This document shows positions 50,614 through 60,089 of a stretch of DNA of 64,000 bases, piece by piece (positions within the stretch are counted from its first letter, which is position 1; every line of letters starts with the position of its first letter). Location: positions 1 to 64,000 of the forward strand of contig FMXS01000012.1 of assembly GCA_900104495.1 (NCBI GenBank), read 5' to 3'. The stretch is from Ruminococcaceae bacterium FB2012 (GTDB lineage Bacteria; Bacillota; Clostridia; Oscillospirales; Ruminococcaceae). The translations under genes were made by a program, and so were the position numbers. The notes under the pieces are model-generated. The model did no database searches and was not told the origin of the DNA. It saw nothing but the letters and a program-made list of their open reading frames with translations.

Positions 50614-51057
50614 TTAGGAGCAGTTACATTCGCCCTCATTCAAATTCTGTCCGCAAACATAACACAAGCCCCTGCAGTCTTCCCTGCAAAGAATCTTCGT
50701 AGGCAGCTGTAACAACGAATCTGAAATAGCTAAGTCATTCAGATCGAGAGCATTATCTTTGACGATGATATGCTCGTCATTGCTGCTGTGATCTCTCATG
50801 CAGACATGAGAAAACTCAAAGCTGTACTCTCTCTCGAATTCGGCAAGACATCTGTCGCAGACATGGGCAAGGGTAAAGACGCATTTGAGATCAACATTAA
50901 CGATCCCTGCGCGGTTGTACGCCCTTCCGCTGACTGCAAGCGGCGATGCAAATACTACGCTGAAAACGCGCTCTTTAAGCTCGTCCGTTCCGATATCGAA
51001 GGAAAATTCCTCCTGCTCGTCGGTGACGTCAAAAAGCCGTTTCATATCAAGTATCAT
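50614..51057 (-). CDS. YceD family protein (DUF177)
   Basis: 147-aa protein encoded immediately upstream of rpmF. CDRCLAEFEREYSFEF and the C-terminal LCREDCRGLCYVCGQNLNEG are the family motifs, with six or more cysteines likely binding zinc. Homologues are linked to 23S rRNA processing or stability. Promoter at 51085-51113. Confidence 0.9.
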   Translation of the reverse strand: MILDMKRLFDVTDEQEEFSFDIGTDELKERVFSVVFASPLAVSGRAYNRAGIVNVDLKCVFTLAHVCDRCLAEFEREYSFEFSHVCMRDHSSNDEHIIVKDNALDLNDLAISDSLLQLPTKILCREDCRGLCYVCGQNLNEGECNCS

Positions 51058-51084
51058 AGCAACACCTCAAACATCACAAACTTC

Positions 51085-51113
51085 ATTATAACTCGTTTTT
51101 CCGGATTTGTCAA
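51085..51113 (-). promoter_or_regulatory. Promoter of yceD-rpmF
   Basis: Minus strand TTGACA (complement of 51108-51113), 17 bases, TATAAT (complement of 51085-51090). Confidence 0.86.
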
Positions 51114-51136
51114 TAGTTTTTTCGGCTTTGCGAAAA

Positions 51137-51541
51137 TTATTTAATAAATGCTCTGACCTTAGCGGGCAGCTCTTCAACATCGGCAGATACGGTAAGCACG
51201 ATCTTGATGTCCTTTGCGAGCATTGCCAGCTTCTCGATCATATCGCCCAGAGCCTCGTAATCTCTGCCGCCGATCTTGAGGATACCGTCAACATATACCT
51301 GCTGGATGTCATAGTTTCCTGCGAGCATTCCGGCAACGAAGCCGTAGAAAGCGTCAAAGCTGTTGATGCCGTATTCTTCTGCGTCAACGAGTCTTACCTT
51401 ATGGGGGATATCGTAGGTCAGCTTCATTCCTCTTTCGATGCAGACTACGTTTCCGGTAGCGGTAGCAACTGCATCCTTGATAGCGTCAACCAGGATCTTG
51501 GTCTTGCCTGTTCCCTTTTTTCCGGGTATAAGATTGATCAT
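51137..51541 (-). CDS. Small P-loop protein, function unknown
   Basis: 134 aa. Walker A GKKGTGKTK near the N terminus; a hydrophobic strand QQVYVDGIL could be the Walker B strand, and the C-terminal IKIVLTVSADVEELP resembles a sensor strand. No helicase or kinase motifs, no membrane segment. I know similar small ATP-binding proteins as hypothetical genes in ruminococci. It lies between pgi and yceD, 74 bases after pgi, and may be read from the pgi promoter. Confidence 0.7.
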   Translation of the reverse strand: MINLIPGKKGTGKTKILVDAIKDAVATATGNVVCIERGMKLTYDIPHKVRLVDAEEYGINSFDAFYGFVAGMLAGNYDIQQVYVDGILKIGGRDYEALGDMIEKLAMLAKDIKIVLTVSADVEELPAKVRAFIK

Positions 51542-51615
51542 AACAAATTCTCCTGTTCCGTCCCGCGGGACATTTATTTCAGAGCAGCTGTCAGCTGCCC
51601 ATGATTCCTTGATTT

Positions 51616-52950
51616 TTATCTTCCGAGCTTAGCCTCGAGCTCAGCCTTTCTCGATTCGTAGCCGGGCTTTCCGAGAAGAGCGAACATATTCTTCTTATAG
51701 CTCTCTACACCGGGCTGATCGAAGGGATTAACGCCCAGCATATATCCCGAAACGGCACAAGCCTTCTCAAAGAAATAGATCAGTTCGCCGAGATTCTCTT
51801 CGTCAAGAGCGTCCACTTCAAGGATCATATTGGGAACGCCGCCCTCGGTATGTGCAAGCACGGTGCCCTCAAAAGCTCTCCTGTTTACGACAGACATATT
51901 CTGATTTGTCAAAAAGTTCAGACCGTCAAGGTTCTCGGCATCGTTCTCAAGGAAGATATCCTTCTTGGGAGTCTTGAAATCCACAACGGTCTCAAACATG
52001 ATGCGGGAGCCGTCCTGAATGAACTGACCGAGAGAATGCAGGTCGGTGGAGAAGGTAACGGACGACGGGAAAATGCCCTTCTTGTCCTTGCCCTCGCTCT
52101 CGCCGAAGAGCTGCTTCCACCACTCGCTCATCATAGTGAAGCTGGGATCGTAGGTAACGAGCATCTCAACGCTCTTGCCTTTTCTGTAGAAGATATTCCG
52201 GAGAGCCGCATACTTGTAGCAGTCGTTGCCGTCATCGGCGGAGTATTTCTCTCTGCCGGTCTGAGCGCCCTTCATCAGCTTGTCGATGTCGCAGCCGGCG
52301 CAGGCGATAGGCAGCAGGCCTACCGCGGTCAGCACGGAGAAACGGCCGCCTACATCATCCGGGACCACAAAGGTCTCGTAGCCTTCGGTATCGGAAAGTT
52401 CCTTGAGAGTTCCCTTGGCCTTATCGGTGGTGGCAAAGATACGGGTCTTGGCCTCTTCCTTGCCGTACTTATCCTCAAGCAGCTTCTTGAAGATCCTGAA
52501 AGCAAGGGCGGGTTCCGTTGTCGTTCCCGACTTGGAAATGATATTTACGCAGATATCCTTGCCCTCGCAGATCGAAAGGACCTCGGAAAGATATGTGGGG
52601 CTGATATTGTTGCCCACGAAGTAGATATCGGGAGTATTCTTTTTAAGATTGTTATAGAAGGGGCTTTTCAGCATTTCGATAGCTGCTCTTGCACCGAGAT
52701 AGGAACCGCCTATACCTATAACAATAAGCACGTCAGCCTTCTTCTTGATGCGCTCGGCGGCAGCCTTTATGCGGGCAAACTCCTCCTTATCGTAATCAAC
52801 GGGGAGATCGATCCAGCCGAGGAAGTCCTTGCCGAGACCGTTCTTTTCGGCGAGCATCTTATGTGCAGCGCTTACAGCGGGAGCGATACCCGCGAGTTCA
52901 TGCTCAGCAACAAAAGAGCCGATATAATTGGTATTAAGTTTTACAGCCAC
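51616..52950 (-). CDS. pgi: Glucose-6-phosphate isomerase
   Basis: Glycolytic enzyme converting glucose-6-phosphate and fructose-6-phosphate. VIGIGGSYLGARAAIE, NIISKSGTTTEPALAFR, VGGRFSVLTAVGLLP, and the catalytic Glu/His/Lys region near TDLHSLGQFIQ and NPFDQPGVESYK are clear. 444 aa, the Firmicutes length. Confidence 0.97.
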   Translation of the reverse strand: MAVKLNTNYIGSFVAEHELAGIAPAVSAAHKMLAEKNGLGKDFLGWIDLPVDYDKEEFARIKAAAERIKKKADVLIVIGIGGSYLGARAAIEMLKSPFYNNLKKNTPDIYFVGNNISPTYLSEVLSICEGKDICVNIISKSGTTTEPALAFRIFKKLLEDKYGKEEAKTRIFATTDKAKGTLKELSDTEGYETFVVPDDVGGRFSVLTAVGLLPIACAGCDIDKLMKGAQTGREKYSADDGNDCYKYAALRNIFYRKGKSVEMLVTYDPSFTMMSEWWKQLFGESEGKDKKGIFPSSVTFSTDLHSLGQFIQDGSRIMFETVVDFKTPKKDIFLENDAENLDGLNFLTNQNMSVVNRRAFEGTVLAHTEGGVPNMILEVDALDEENLGELIYFFEKACAVSGYMLGVNPFDQPGVESYKKNMFALLGKPGYESRKAELEAKLGR

Positions 52951-52986
52951 AATGATTCAATTCCTTTCCATAATTAGCTATATTAA

Positions 52987-53015
52987 ATTATACAGTATTT
53001 CCGAGAATTTTTCAA
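52987..53015 (-). promoter_or_regulatory. Promoter of pgi
   Basis: Minus strand TTGAAA (complement of 53010-53015), 17 bases, TATAAT (complement of 52987-52992). Confidence 0.82.
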
Positions 53016-53065
53016 GCGATTTGAATATCTCAATTCATATTTGTGCAGAGCCTACAAATATCACA

Positions 53066-54259
53066 TCAAAAATTGAGCAGATTGAACAAAACTCTTTTTA
53101 ATGCAAACCCGAAGTCAACCTCGTCAACATCCTCTGCGGAACATATCTCAGCCGCTGCGAGAGTATCGTCACCCAAGGAGAAAACTATGTTTCCCACCGG
53201 GGTCCCGGTTTTGACGGGCGCGGTCAATTTGTCGGTACGTTCAAAATTGCTTGTCACGCTGCGGTACGAGCCCTTGGGGATAATAACAGCCGACAGACCG
53301 GGAATGTTTGTCATGCATTCGGGCTTGACACCGTGTTCGACCTTTATATCTGCGGCAGCCTCCTCGGGGATCTCGGGATAATAGACCTCGTAGGACGCAA
53401 AAGCTGAATCCAGCAGTTTCCGCACCTGTTCAAAAAGAGCGTCTTCGTCTGCTGCTCCGAGAACAACGGCGCAGACCGTCATATCTCCGCGTTTAGCGCA
53501 TACAGCCGCGCACTCTCCGACTTTGTCCGTTCTGCAAACCTTGAAGCCCTTTATACCTTTATATGATCTCATCAGTCTGTTGCGGCTGACAAGCTCGGCC
53601 TTGCCGCCCCGGACAGTATCCATCCAGGTGGTAAAATAAGGTGAAAAGCTGTCAAGCTTGACAAGCTCAGAACAGAGACGACACGCATCTGCGGCGGATA
53701 ACACGGTGTTCGGAGAATTGCCCGTGCTGTCCTCAAAGAACGAATCCTGCATATCAAGTATTTCAGCTTTACGGTTTTCAAATCCTGTAAAGCTGCTTTC
53801 GTCAGCAGCGATCTTCTCAGCCAGGCATACGCAGGCATCGTTGGCGTTCCCGATGGAGATCGCTTTCATAAGCTCGCCTATGCTGATCTTCTCGCCTTCG
53901 TCAAGCCAGATCTGGGAACCTTGCTGAGAATTTGCATAATGCGAACATACAGCGGTTTCATTCTCGGAGAGTTCCCCTGCGGTTATCTTCTCCACGGCGA
54001 TGAGAAACGTCATCAGCTTGGCCAGATGCCCCGCAGGCAAAGGTTCGTTCTCGTTGAGACCTGCCAGCAGAGTCCCGGCAGTGCATTCATATACGGCCGC
54101 CGCTTTGCATTCGCCGAATACGATCTTATTCTTGGGCTCCTCGCTTGCTGCCGCAGCCGCAGGGATCCCGTCCGCATCGCCCGATATCGCCGAGGCCTCT
54201 GAAAACAGAGCCACGGAGAAGATCATCAGCAGGATCATTATTTTTTTGAACTGATACAT
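53066..54259 (-). CDS. PBP5/DacF-like protein without catalytic motifs
   Basis: Signal peptide at residues 1-24 (MYQFKKIMILLMIFSVALFS). The DD-carboxypeptidase fold (S11) follows by context: PAGHLAKLMTFLIAVEKI, GSQIWLDEGEKISI, FEDSTGNSP, and a C-terminal PBP5-like beta domain. All three active-site motifs are changed: SxxK reads HLAK (78-81), SxN reads NAN (138-140), and KTG reads KVC (240-242). I infer a non-enzymatic, exported peptidoglycan-binding or regulatory homologue. Extra cysteines occur. 397 aa from ATG 54259; the longer frame has no site. Neighbour of the HPr-like gene. Confidence 0.82.
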   Translation of the reverse strand: MYQFKKIMILLMIFSVALFSEASAISGDADGIPAAAAASEEPKNKIVFGECKAAAVYECTAGTLLAGLNENEPLPAGHLAKLMTFLIAVEKITAGELSENETAVCSHYANSQQGSQIWLDEGEKISIGELMKAISIGNANDACVCLAEKIAADESSFTGFENRKAEILDMQDSFFEDSTGNSPNTVLSAADACRLCSELVKLDSFSPYFTTWMDTVRGGKAELVSRNRLMRSYKGIKGFKVCRTDKVGECAAVCAKRGDMTVCAVVLGAADEDALFEQVRKLLDSAFASYEVYYPEIPEEAAADIKVEHGVKPECMTNIPGLSAVIIPKGSYRSVTSNFERTDKLTAPVKTGTPVGNIVFSLGDDTLAAAEICSAEDVDEVDFGFALKRVLFNLLNF

Positions 54260-54376
54260 AGACCGCCCTCCCGAACAAACTTCAGTAAAGCTTATTCGGC
54301 AAGTCCGCGGGTTATTCATAGAGTCTTTTCATACAAAAAGCGGCGATCCGATACGGACCGCCGCTCTGCCTGTGAA

Positions 54377-54607
54377 TTATTTTACAATGAACTTCTCGAT
54401 CTCGGCGAAGAACTTATCTGCATTCTCGGTGTGGGCGGTCAGCTCAATAGGATTGGAAAGATCCAGGCTGAAGATACCCATGATCGACTTTGCATCAACT
54501 GCATATCTGCCGGAATTGAGATCAACATCATAATCGCATCTTGAAACGATGTTTACAAATTCCTTGACGTCTGCGATAGCGCCTAACATGATCTTTGTCT
54601 TTTTCAT
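54377..54607 (-). CDS. HPr-family protein lacking the PTS histidine
   Basis: 76 aa with HPr shape and the regulatory block KSIMGIFSLDLSNPIEL, whose Ser (S41) corresponds to Ser46 of HPr, the HPr-kinase site. The N-terminal GIHARPA motif with the phosphorylatable His15 is missing (the aligned stretch reads GAIADVKEF), so it cannot carry phosphate for sugar transport. It resembles Bacillus Crh in logic: a regulatory HPr without PTS function. AAGGAGG precedes ATG. Confidence 0.85.
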   Translation of the reverse strand: MKKTKIMLGAIADVKEFVNIVSRCDYDVDLNSGRYAVDAKSIMGIFSLDLSNPIELTAHTENADKFFAEIEKFIVK

Positions 54608-54726
54608 AGCTGTTTCCTCCTTAGAAACTTTTTCTCTTTTTCTTTCTCTCCCGAAAGCGGATGCATACGCGGATACGGGCTTTTGTCCGCCTCTGTGATC
54701 TGCTTTTTTCCGCTCTCTTGAGTATC

Positions 54727-54754
54727 ATTATAATCAATCTCCCAAAAATGTCAA
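54727..54754 (-). promoter_or_regulatory. Promoter of the HPr-like gene
   Basis: Minus strand TTGACA (complement of 54749-54754), 16 bases, TATAAT (complement of 54727-54732). It leaves a leader of about 110 bases. Confidence 0.78.
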
Positions 54755-54761
54755 GAGATAA

Positions 54762-54790
54762 TTGCAAAAAAAAATAAAATATAGTATAAT
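54762..54790 (+). promoter_or_regulatory. Promoter of mtaB
   Basis: TTGCAA (54762-54767), 17 bases, TATAAT (54785-54790). It diverges from the HPr-like promoter. Downstream, TGCACAAA (54832-54839) and TTTGTGCA (54854-54861) form an inverted repeat in the leader. Confidence 0.75.
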
Positions 54791-54893
54791 AGTCAATAGC
54801 AACTAAAAACAGTGTTGACTTCTGTAAATGTTGCACAAATATTTCGTTCATATTTTGTGCATAACTAATATATTACTATTTTGAGGTGTCTTT

Positions 54894-56216
54894 ATGAAAG
54901 CATTTTTCTGCACCTTCGGATGCAAGGTGAATCAATACGAAACGGAGAATATAAAGGAGAAAATGGAGGCCTCCGGGTTTGTTCCCGTGAACGATCACAG
55001 GGATGCGGACGTATGCATCGTCAACAGCTGCACCGTCACCTCGGAGGCGGACAAAAAATGCCGTCAGATGATACATAAGATCAGAAAAGAAAATCCCCGA
55101 TGCATCCTTGTCTGTGCCGGATGCATGACGCAGGCGCATAAAGACATTGAAAAGAAGCTGCCGGAGTGTGATATTATCGCCGGGACATACAGCAAGGCCC
55201 GCATCCCGGAACTTATCGCCGATTTCATGAACACCGGCGTCCGCATCAATGCCGTGAAGGAACACGATCCGGGAGCCTCTTTTGAGCCAATGACCAATGC
55301 TTCTTCAGACGACAAGACACGGGCATACATAAAAATACAGGACGGCTGCGATATGCACTGCTCTTACTGCATCATTCCCCACGCACGGGGACACATCCGC
55401 TCAAAGCCTCTCGAAGAAATAGTATCCGAAGCCAAAGGGCTTATCCGTTCGGGACATAAGGAGATAATCCTCACCGGCATCAATCTGAATTGCTACGGCC
55501 GCGAAAAAGGCGGAGAGCTTCGGCTCACTGATGTTATCGAGGCGCTGGACGCTCTTGATGAGGATTTCAGGATAAGGCTTAGTTCTCTCGAGCCCGAACT
55601 TATAACCGACAGTGATATCCTCCGCTGGAAGAATGTCAAAAAGCTCTGCCCGCAGTTTCATCTTTCGCTGCAAAGCGGCTGTGCAAAGACTCTGAAAGCA
55701 ATGCACCGCCGTTATACGCCGGAGGAATATGCTGTCCTTTGTGATAAGCTGCGCGATGCGTTTGACGGATGTGCTATAACCACCGACATAATGGTGGGTT
55801 TTCCGGGCGAGACCGAAGAGGATCACCGCGAGAGCCTTGCTTTTTCCGAAAGGATCGGTTTCGCGGAGGCGCATATATTCCCCTATTCCCGTCGGCCCGA
55901 TACTGAAGCGGACAAACTCCCGGGTCAGCTTGACGGCGTAACGAAGCGATGCCGGTTTGCCGAAATGAACGAGATCTGCTCCCGCACGCGGAAAATGTTT
56001 CTCGACTCTATGATAGGCACGGTCCGGCGGGTCTTGTTTGAAAAAGAGAGCTGCGCCGAATATCATCAAGGTCACGCCGACAACTATATCCCGGTGAGAG
56101 TGACGCGAAACGGCAGCGGCTCTCTCCGGAGATGCTTCCGAAACGTCCGGATAACCGGCAGCAACGGCGAATACTGTTTCGGTGAGCTTCTGCCGGAGGA
56201 CAAAGATATGAAATAA
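54894..56216 (+). CDS. mtaB: tRNA t6A37 methylthiotransferase MtaB
   Basis: Radical-SAM methylthiotransferase turning t6A into ms2t6A at position 37 of tRNAs. N-terminal UPF0004 domain with cysteines in CTFGCKVNQYE, NSCTVT and CAGCMTQ (first cluster), then DGCDMHCSYCIIPHARG (radical-SAM cluster), and a short C-terminal TRAM-like part. 440 aa. GAGGTG before ATG. Confidence 0.94.
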   Translation: MKAFFCTFGCKVNQYETENIKEKMEASGFVPVNDHRDADVCIVNSCTVTSEADKKCRQMIHKIRKENPRCILVCAGCMTQAHKDIEKKLPECDIIAGTYSKARIPELIADFMNTGVRINAVKEHDPGASFEPMTNASSDDKTRAYIKIQDGCDMHCSYCIIPHARGHIRSKPLEEIVSEAKGLIRSGHKEIILTGINLNCYGREKGGELRLTDVIEALDALDEDFRIRLSSLEPELITDSDILRWKNVKKLCPQFHLSLQSGCAKTLKAMHRRYTPEEYAVLCDKLRDAFDGCAITTDIMVGFPGETEEDHRESLAFSERIGFAEAHIFPYSRRPDTEADKLPGQLDGVTKRCRFAEMNEICSRTRKMFLDSMIGTVRRVLFEKESCAEYHQGHADNYIPVRVTRNGSGSLRRCFRNVRITGSNGEYCFGELLPEDKDMK

Positions 56217-56259
56217 AAATAAATCTTTCCGAATATTTTGTATATTCATATTGTTTTTG

Positions 56260-56289
56260 TTGACATCGGGGTACTAAATGTAGTATAAT
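56260..56289 (+). promoter_or_regulatory. Promoter of purL
   Basis: TTGACA (56260-56265), 18 bases, TATAAT (56284-56289), 55 bases before the start. I see no purine riboswitch in the leader. Confidence 0.82.
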
Positions 56290-56343
56290 TAATAATGTAT
56301 AAAATGCATCATCCCTAACCCGAAAAATAAAGGAGTTGTGTTC

Positions 56344-59300
56344 ATGTCAGTTTTCAGAATCTATGTTGAAAAGAAACCTGAATTCGCTGTCGAAGCTGCA
56401 TCTCTGCTTTCCGACATCAAGTCAGCCCTCGGTCTTGAAGGGCTGAAAAGTCTGAGAGTCATCAACCGCTACGATGCCGAAGGCCTTTCCGCAGAGGATT
56501 TCAGCCTTGCCACCCCTGTTGTATTCTCCGAACCGGCTGTTGACGTTACCTACGAATGCCTGCCCGAGCTCAAGGACAACGAGTACATTTTTGCCGTTGA
56601 GTATCTTCCCGGACAGTTCGATCAGAGAGCGGACAGCTGTGCCCAGTGTATCTCACTTCTTACCGGAGGCAAGCGTCCCACCGTAAGATCGGCGCGCATT
56701 TACATTGTCGGCGGCGAGCTTGACGGCGACGATCTTGACGAGCTCAAAAAGTACATGATAAACCCCGTCGAATCCCGCGAAGCCAAACTGGATCTTTTTG
56801 ATACGCTTGACATCAAGTATGATATCCCCACGGAAGTAGCTTCGGTTGACGGGTTCATCTACTCCACCGAGGACGATCTCAAAGCAATGATCGAAGAAAT
56901 GGGCCTTGCTATGGATCTTGACGACATCAAATTCTGCCAGGCTTATTTCAAGGAAAAAGAAAACCGCAACCCCACTGTCACCGAGATCAGAATGATAGAC
57001 ACCTATTGGTCCGACCACTGCCGTCACACCACATTCTCCACGATAATCGACGATGTTGATATTGATCCCGATTATATCAAAGATACATATCAAGACTATG
57101 TCAGCACCCGTGCAGAGCTTTACGCCGGCAGGAAGGACAAGCCCCTCACACTTATGGACCTTGCCGTTATCGGCGCAAAGAAGCTGAAAAAGGACGGTCT
57201 GCTGAAGGACCTTGACGAATCCGAGGAGATCAATGCCTGCTCGGTAAAGATCAAGGTGGATGTTGACGGTCAGGACGAAGACTGGCTGCTGATGTTCAAA
57301 AACGAAACTCACAACCACCCCACCGAGATCGAACCCTTCGGCGGTGCTGCCACCTGTCTCGGCGGAGCTATCAGAGATCCCCTTTCGGGACGTTCCTATG
57401 TATACCAGGCGATGCGTGTAACCGGTGCGGGCAATCCCCTTGTTCCGGTGGAGGACACTATCGCGGGAAAGCTGCCCCAGAGAAAGATCGTAGTCGGTGC
57501 TGCCAACGGCTATTCGAGCTACGGCAACCAGATCGGTCTGGCTACCGGCCATGTTAACGAGATCTATCATCCCGGCTATGTTGCAAAGAGAATGGAGATC
57601 GGCGCTGTTATAGGCGCTGCTCCCGCTGCCAATGTAAGACGCGAAAGACCCAAGGCCGGAGATGTTGTTATCCTGCTGGGCGGCAGAACAGGCCGTGACG
57701 GCTGCGGCGGCGCAACAGGTTCTTCAAAGTCTCACACCCTGCATTCGCTGGAAAGCTGCGGCGCAGAGGTACAGAAAGGTAATGCTCCCGAGGAAAGAAA
57801 GCTCCAGAGACTGTTCCGTGATCCCGAAGTAACGGCTATGATAAAGCGCTGCAACGACTTCGGTGCGGGCGGCGTTTCGGTTGCTATCGGCGAGCTGACC
57901 GACGGTCTTATCATCGACCTCAACGCTGTACCCAAGAAATATGACGGCCTCGACGGAACAGAGCTTGCGATCTCCGAATCTCAGGAGAGAATGGCTGTAG
58001 TCGTTGCCGCAGAGGACGCCGAGAAGTTCATGAAGGAATCCGCAAGGGAAAACCTTGAAGCTACCCTTGTTGCCAAGGTAGTTGACGAACCGAGGCTGAA
58101 AATGAACTGGAACGGCAAAACTATCGTTGACCTTTCCCGCGAGTTTCTCAATTCCAACGGTGCTGAAAAGCATACAGCCGTCAGAATTGACACTCCCGTC
58201 TTTGCGGTAAAGGACAATAACGAAGATACTCCCGACCGCTGGGAGGCTATGATCTCAAATCTGAATATCTGCTCGCAGAAGGGCCTTGTGGAGCGTTTCG
58301 ACTCAACGATAGGCGCCGGGACCGTTCTGATGCCCTACGGCGGCAAATATCAGAACACTCCCACGCAGGCTATGGCGGCAAAGATCCCAGTTCTGAACGG
58401 TGACACCACCACCGCCTCGATCATGGCCTGGGGCTTTGATCCTTTCCTTTCGTCTATCAGCCCTTATCACGGTGCTATGAGCGCAGTTGTAGAGTCGATC
58501 TCCAAGCTCGTTGCCACCGGCGGCAGATATGAAAACTGCTGGCTCACCTTCCAGGAATACTTTGAGAGGACCCAGAACAATCCCGTGCGTTGGGGCAAGC
58601 CCTTTGCCGCACTTCTCGGAGCATACAAGGCTCAGCTTGAATTGGGCTGCGGATCTATCGGCGGCAAGGATTCCATGAGCGGTACATTTGAAGAGATCGA
58701 CGTTCCTCCGACGCTGGTATCCTTTGCGGTTTCGACTGCAAAGACCGATAAGATCATCTCGCAGGAATTCAAGAACGAGAACGCCACCGTTATCTATATC
58801 ACTCCCGAGTATGACAGCAATAACCTTGTTGACTTTGATTCCCTCAAAAAGGTATTCGGCATCGTTGAGAGCCTTATCGCTGAGGATAAGGTATCGGCCT
58901 GTTGGTCCGTTGCTTACGGCGGTATTTCCGAGGCTGTTGTAAAAATGGCCTTCGGCAACAAGATCGGTTTCAGATTCACCGAAGACTGCACTCCCAAGGA
59001 GCTTTTCCGTGCCCGCTACGGGGCCTTCGTGATAGAGCTCAAAAAGGGCTTCAACACCGAGAATATCGGTCTTCCCGAGGGCAGCTACAAAATGCTCGGC
59101 GTAACCACCAAGGACTATACCATCACCACGAGCAGCTATACTCTTGACCTGAACAGGCTTGAAAAGCTCTGGGCCGAAAAGCTGGAGCCCGTCTTCCCGG
59201 CGAAGGTCAAGGTTTCCGATGTTAAGCCCGTCAAGTACAGCTACACCGCTGAGACAAGAAAGGCTCCCGCGATCAAGGTCGCAAAGCCGAAGGTGCTTAT

Positions 59301-60081
59301 CCCTGTATTCCCGGGAACCAACTGCGAATACGACACTGCCCGCGCATTTGAAAAGGCAGGTGCCGAAGCTGACATTTTCGTTATCCGCAACCTCAACGAG
59401 AATATGATCTCCGATTCCGTAAACATCATGGAAAGGAAGATCAAGCAGTCGCAGATCGTAATGCTCCCCGGCGGCTTCTCCGGCGGTGACGAGCCCGACG
59501 GCTCCGGAAAGTTCATTGTTTCTTTCCTGCGCAATCCGAGGCTCACGGATGCTATCCACGACCTGCTCAAAAACCGCGACGGTCTGATGCTCGGTATCTG
59601 CAACGGTTTCCAGGCTCTCGTTAAGCTGGGACTTGTTCCCTACGGCGAGATCGTCGATATGAGAAGCGATTCTCCGACGCTGACCTTCAACACCATTCAC
59701 CGTCATCAGTCGAAGATGGTAAATACACGGATCGCTTCAAACAAGTCTCCGTGGCTGGCAAGCTGCAAGGTGGGCGACATCCATTCCATTGCTATCTCTC
59801 ACGGCGAAGGACGTTTCGTGGCTTCGGCCTCCGAGCTTGAAACGCTGGCAAAGAACGGTCAGATCGCAACACAGTACGTTGATTTCAGCGGCGAACCGAC
59901 TCTTGACATCCACTGCAACCCCAACACCTCCATCGACGCTATCGAAGGCATCACATCTCCCGACGGAAGAGTCCTCGGCAAGATGGGCCACTCGGAGCGT
60001 AAAGGAAGCGGCGTATGCATAAATGTTCCCGGTGAAAAGGATCAGCAGATCTTTGAAAACGGCGTGCTCTATTTCAAATAA
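56344..60081 (+). CDS. purL: Phosphoribosylformylglycinamidine synthase, single-chain
   Basis: Purine-pathway enzyme converting FGAR to FGAM. 1245 aa with synthetase and glutaminase in one chain, like the clostridial type. MIDTYWSDHCRHTTF (about 220), KNETHNHPTEIEPFGGAATCLGGAIRD, and the late GGKDSMSGTFEE identify the synthetase halves; LMLGICNGFQAL (nucleophile Cys about 1085) and SHGEGRF identify the C-terminal amidotransferase. Start ATG 56344 has AAGGAG 8 bases upstream, better than GTG 56338. A weak hairpin (60090-60118) follows. Confidence 0.96.
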   Translation: MSVFRIYVEKKPEFAVEAASLLSDIKSALGLEGLKSLRVINRYDAEGLSAEDFSLATPVVFSEPAVDVTYECLPELKDNEYIFAVEYLPGQFDQRADSCAQCISLLTGGKRPTVRSARIYIVGGELDGDDLDELKKYMINPVESREAKLDLFDTLDIKYDIPTEVASVDGFIYSTEDDLKAMIEEMGLAMDLDDIKFCQAYFKEKENRNPTVTEIRMIDTYWSDHCRHTTFSTIIDDVDIDPDYIKDTYQDYVSTRAELYAGRKDKPLTLMDLAVIGAKKLKKDGLLKDLDESEEINACSVKIKVDVDGQDEDWLLMFKNETHNHPTEIEPFGGAATCLGGAIRDPLSGRSYVYQAMRVTGAGNPLVPVEDTIAGKLPQRKIVVGAANGYSSYGNQIGLATGHVNEIYHPGYVAKRMEIGAVIGAAPAANVRRERPKAGDVVILLGGRTGRDGCGGATGSSKSHTLHSLESCGAEVQKGNAPEERKLQRLFRDPEVTAMIKRCNDFGAGGVSVAIGELTDGLIIDLNAVPKKYDGLDGTELAISESQERMAVVVAAEDAEKFMKESARENLEATLVAKVVDEPRLKMNWNGKTIVDLSREFLNSNGAEKHTAVRIDTPVFAVKDNNEDTPDRWEAMISNLNICSQKGLVERFDSTIGAGTVLMPYGGKYQNTPTQAMAAKIPVLNGDTTTASIMAWGFDPFLSSISPYHGAMSAVVESISKLVATGGRYENCWLTFQEYFERTQNNPVRWGKPFAALLGAYKAQLELGCGSIGGKDSMSGTFEEIDVPPTLVSFAVSTAKTDKIISQEFKNENATVIYITPEYDSNNLVDFDSLKKVFGIVESLIAEDKVSACWSVAYGGISEAVVKMAFGNKIGFRFTEDCTPKELFRARYGAFVIELKKGFNTENIGLPEGSYKMLGVTTKDYTITTSSYTLDLNRLEKLWAEKLEPVFPAKVKVSDVKPVKYSYTAETRKAPAIKVAKPKVLIPVFPGTNCEYDTARAFEKAGAEADIFVIRNLNENMISDSVNIMERKIKQSQIVMLPGGFSGGDEPDGSGKFIVSFLRNPRLTDAIHDLLKNRDGLMLGICNGFQALVKLGLVPYGEIVDMRSDSPTLTFNTIHRHQSKMVNTRIASNKSPWLASCKVGDIHSIAISHGEGRFVASASELETLAKNGQIATQYVDFSGEPTLDIHCNPNTSIDAIEGITSPDGRVLGKMGHSERKGSGVCINVPGEKDQQIFENGVLYFK

Positions 60082-60089
60082 CCATTCTT

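Noticed and set aside
56217..56343. Purine or PRPP riboswitch before purL
   Set aside because: Only about 55 bases of leader and no conserved aptamer features visible.
58303..59706. 467-codon open frame on the minus strand
   Set aside because: Lies fully antisense to purL, whose protein is clearly real; the translated product has no recognisable domain and follows codon-composition shadow.
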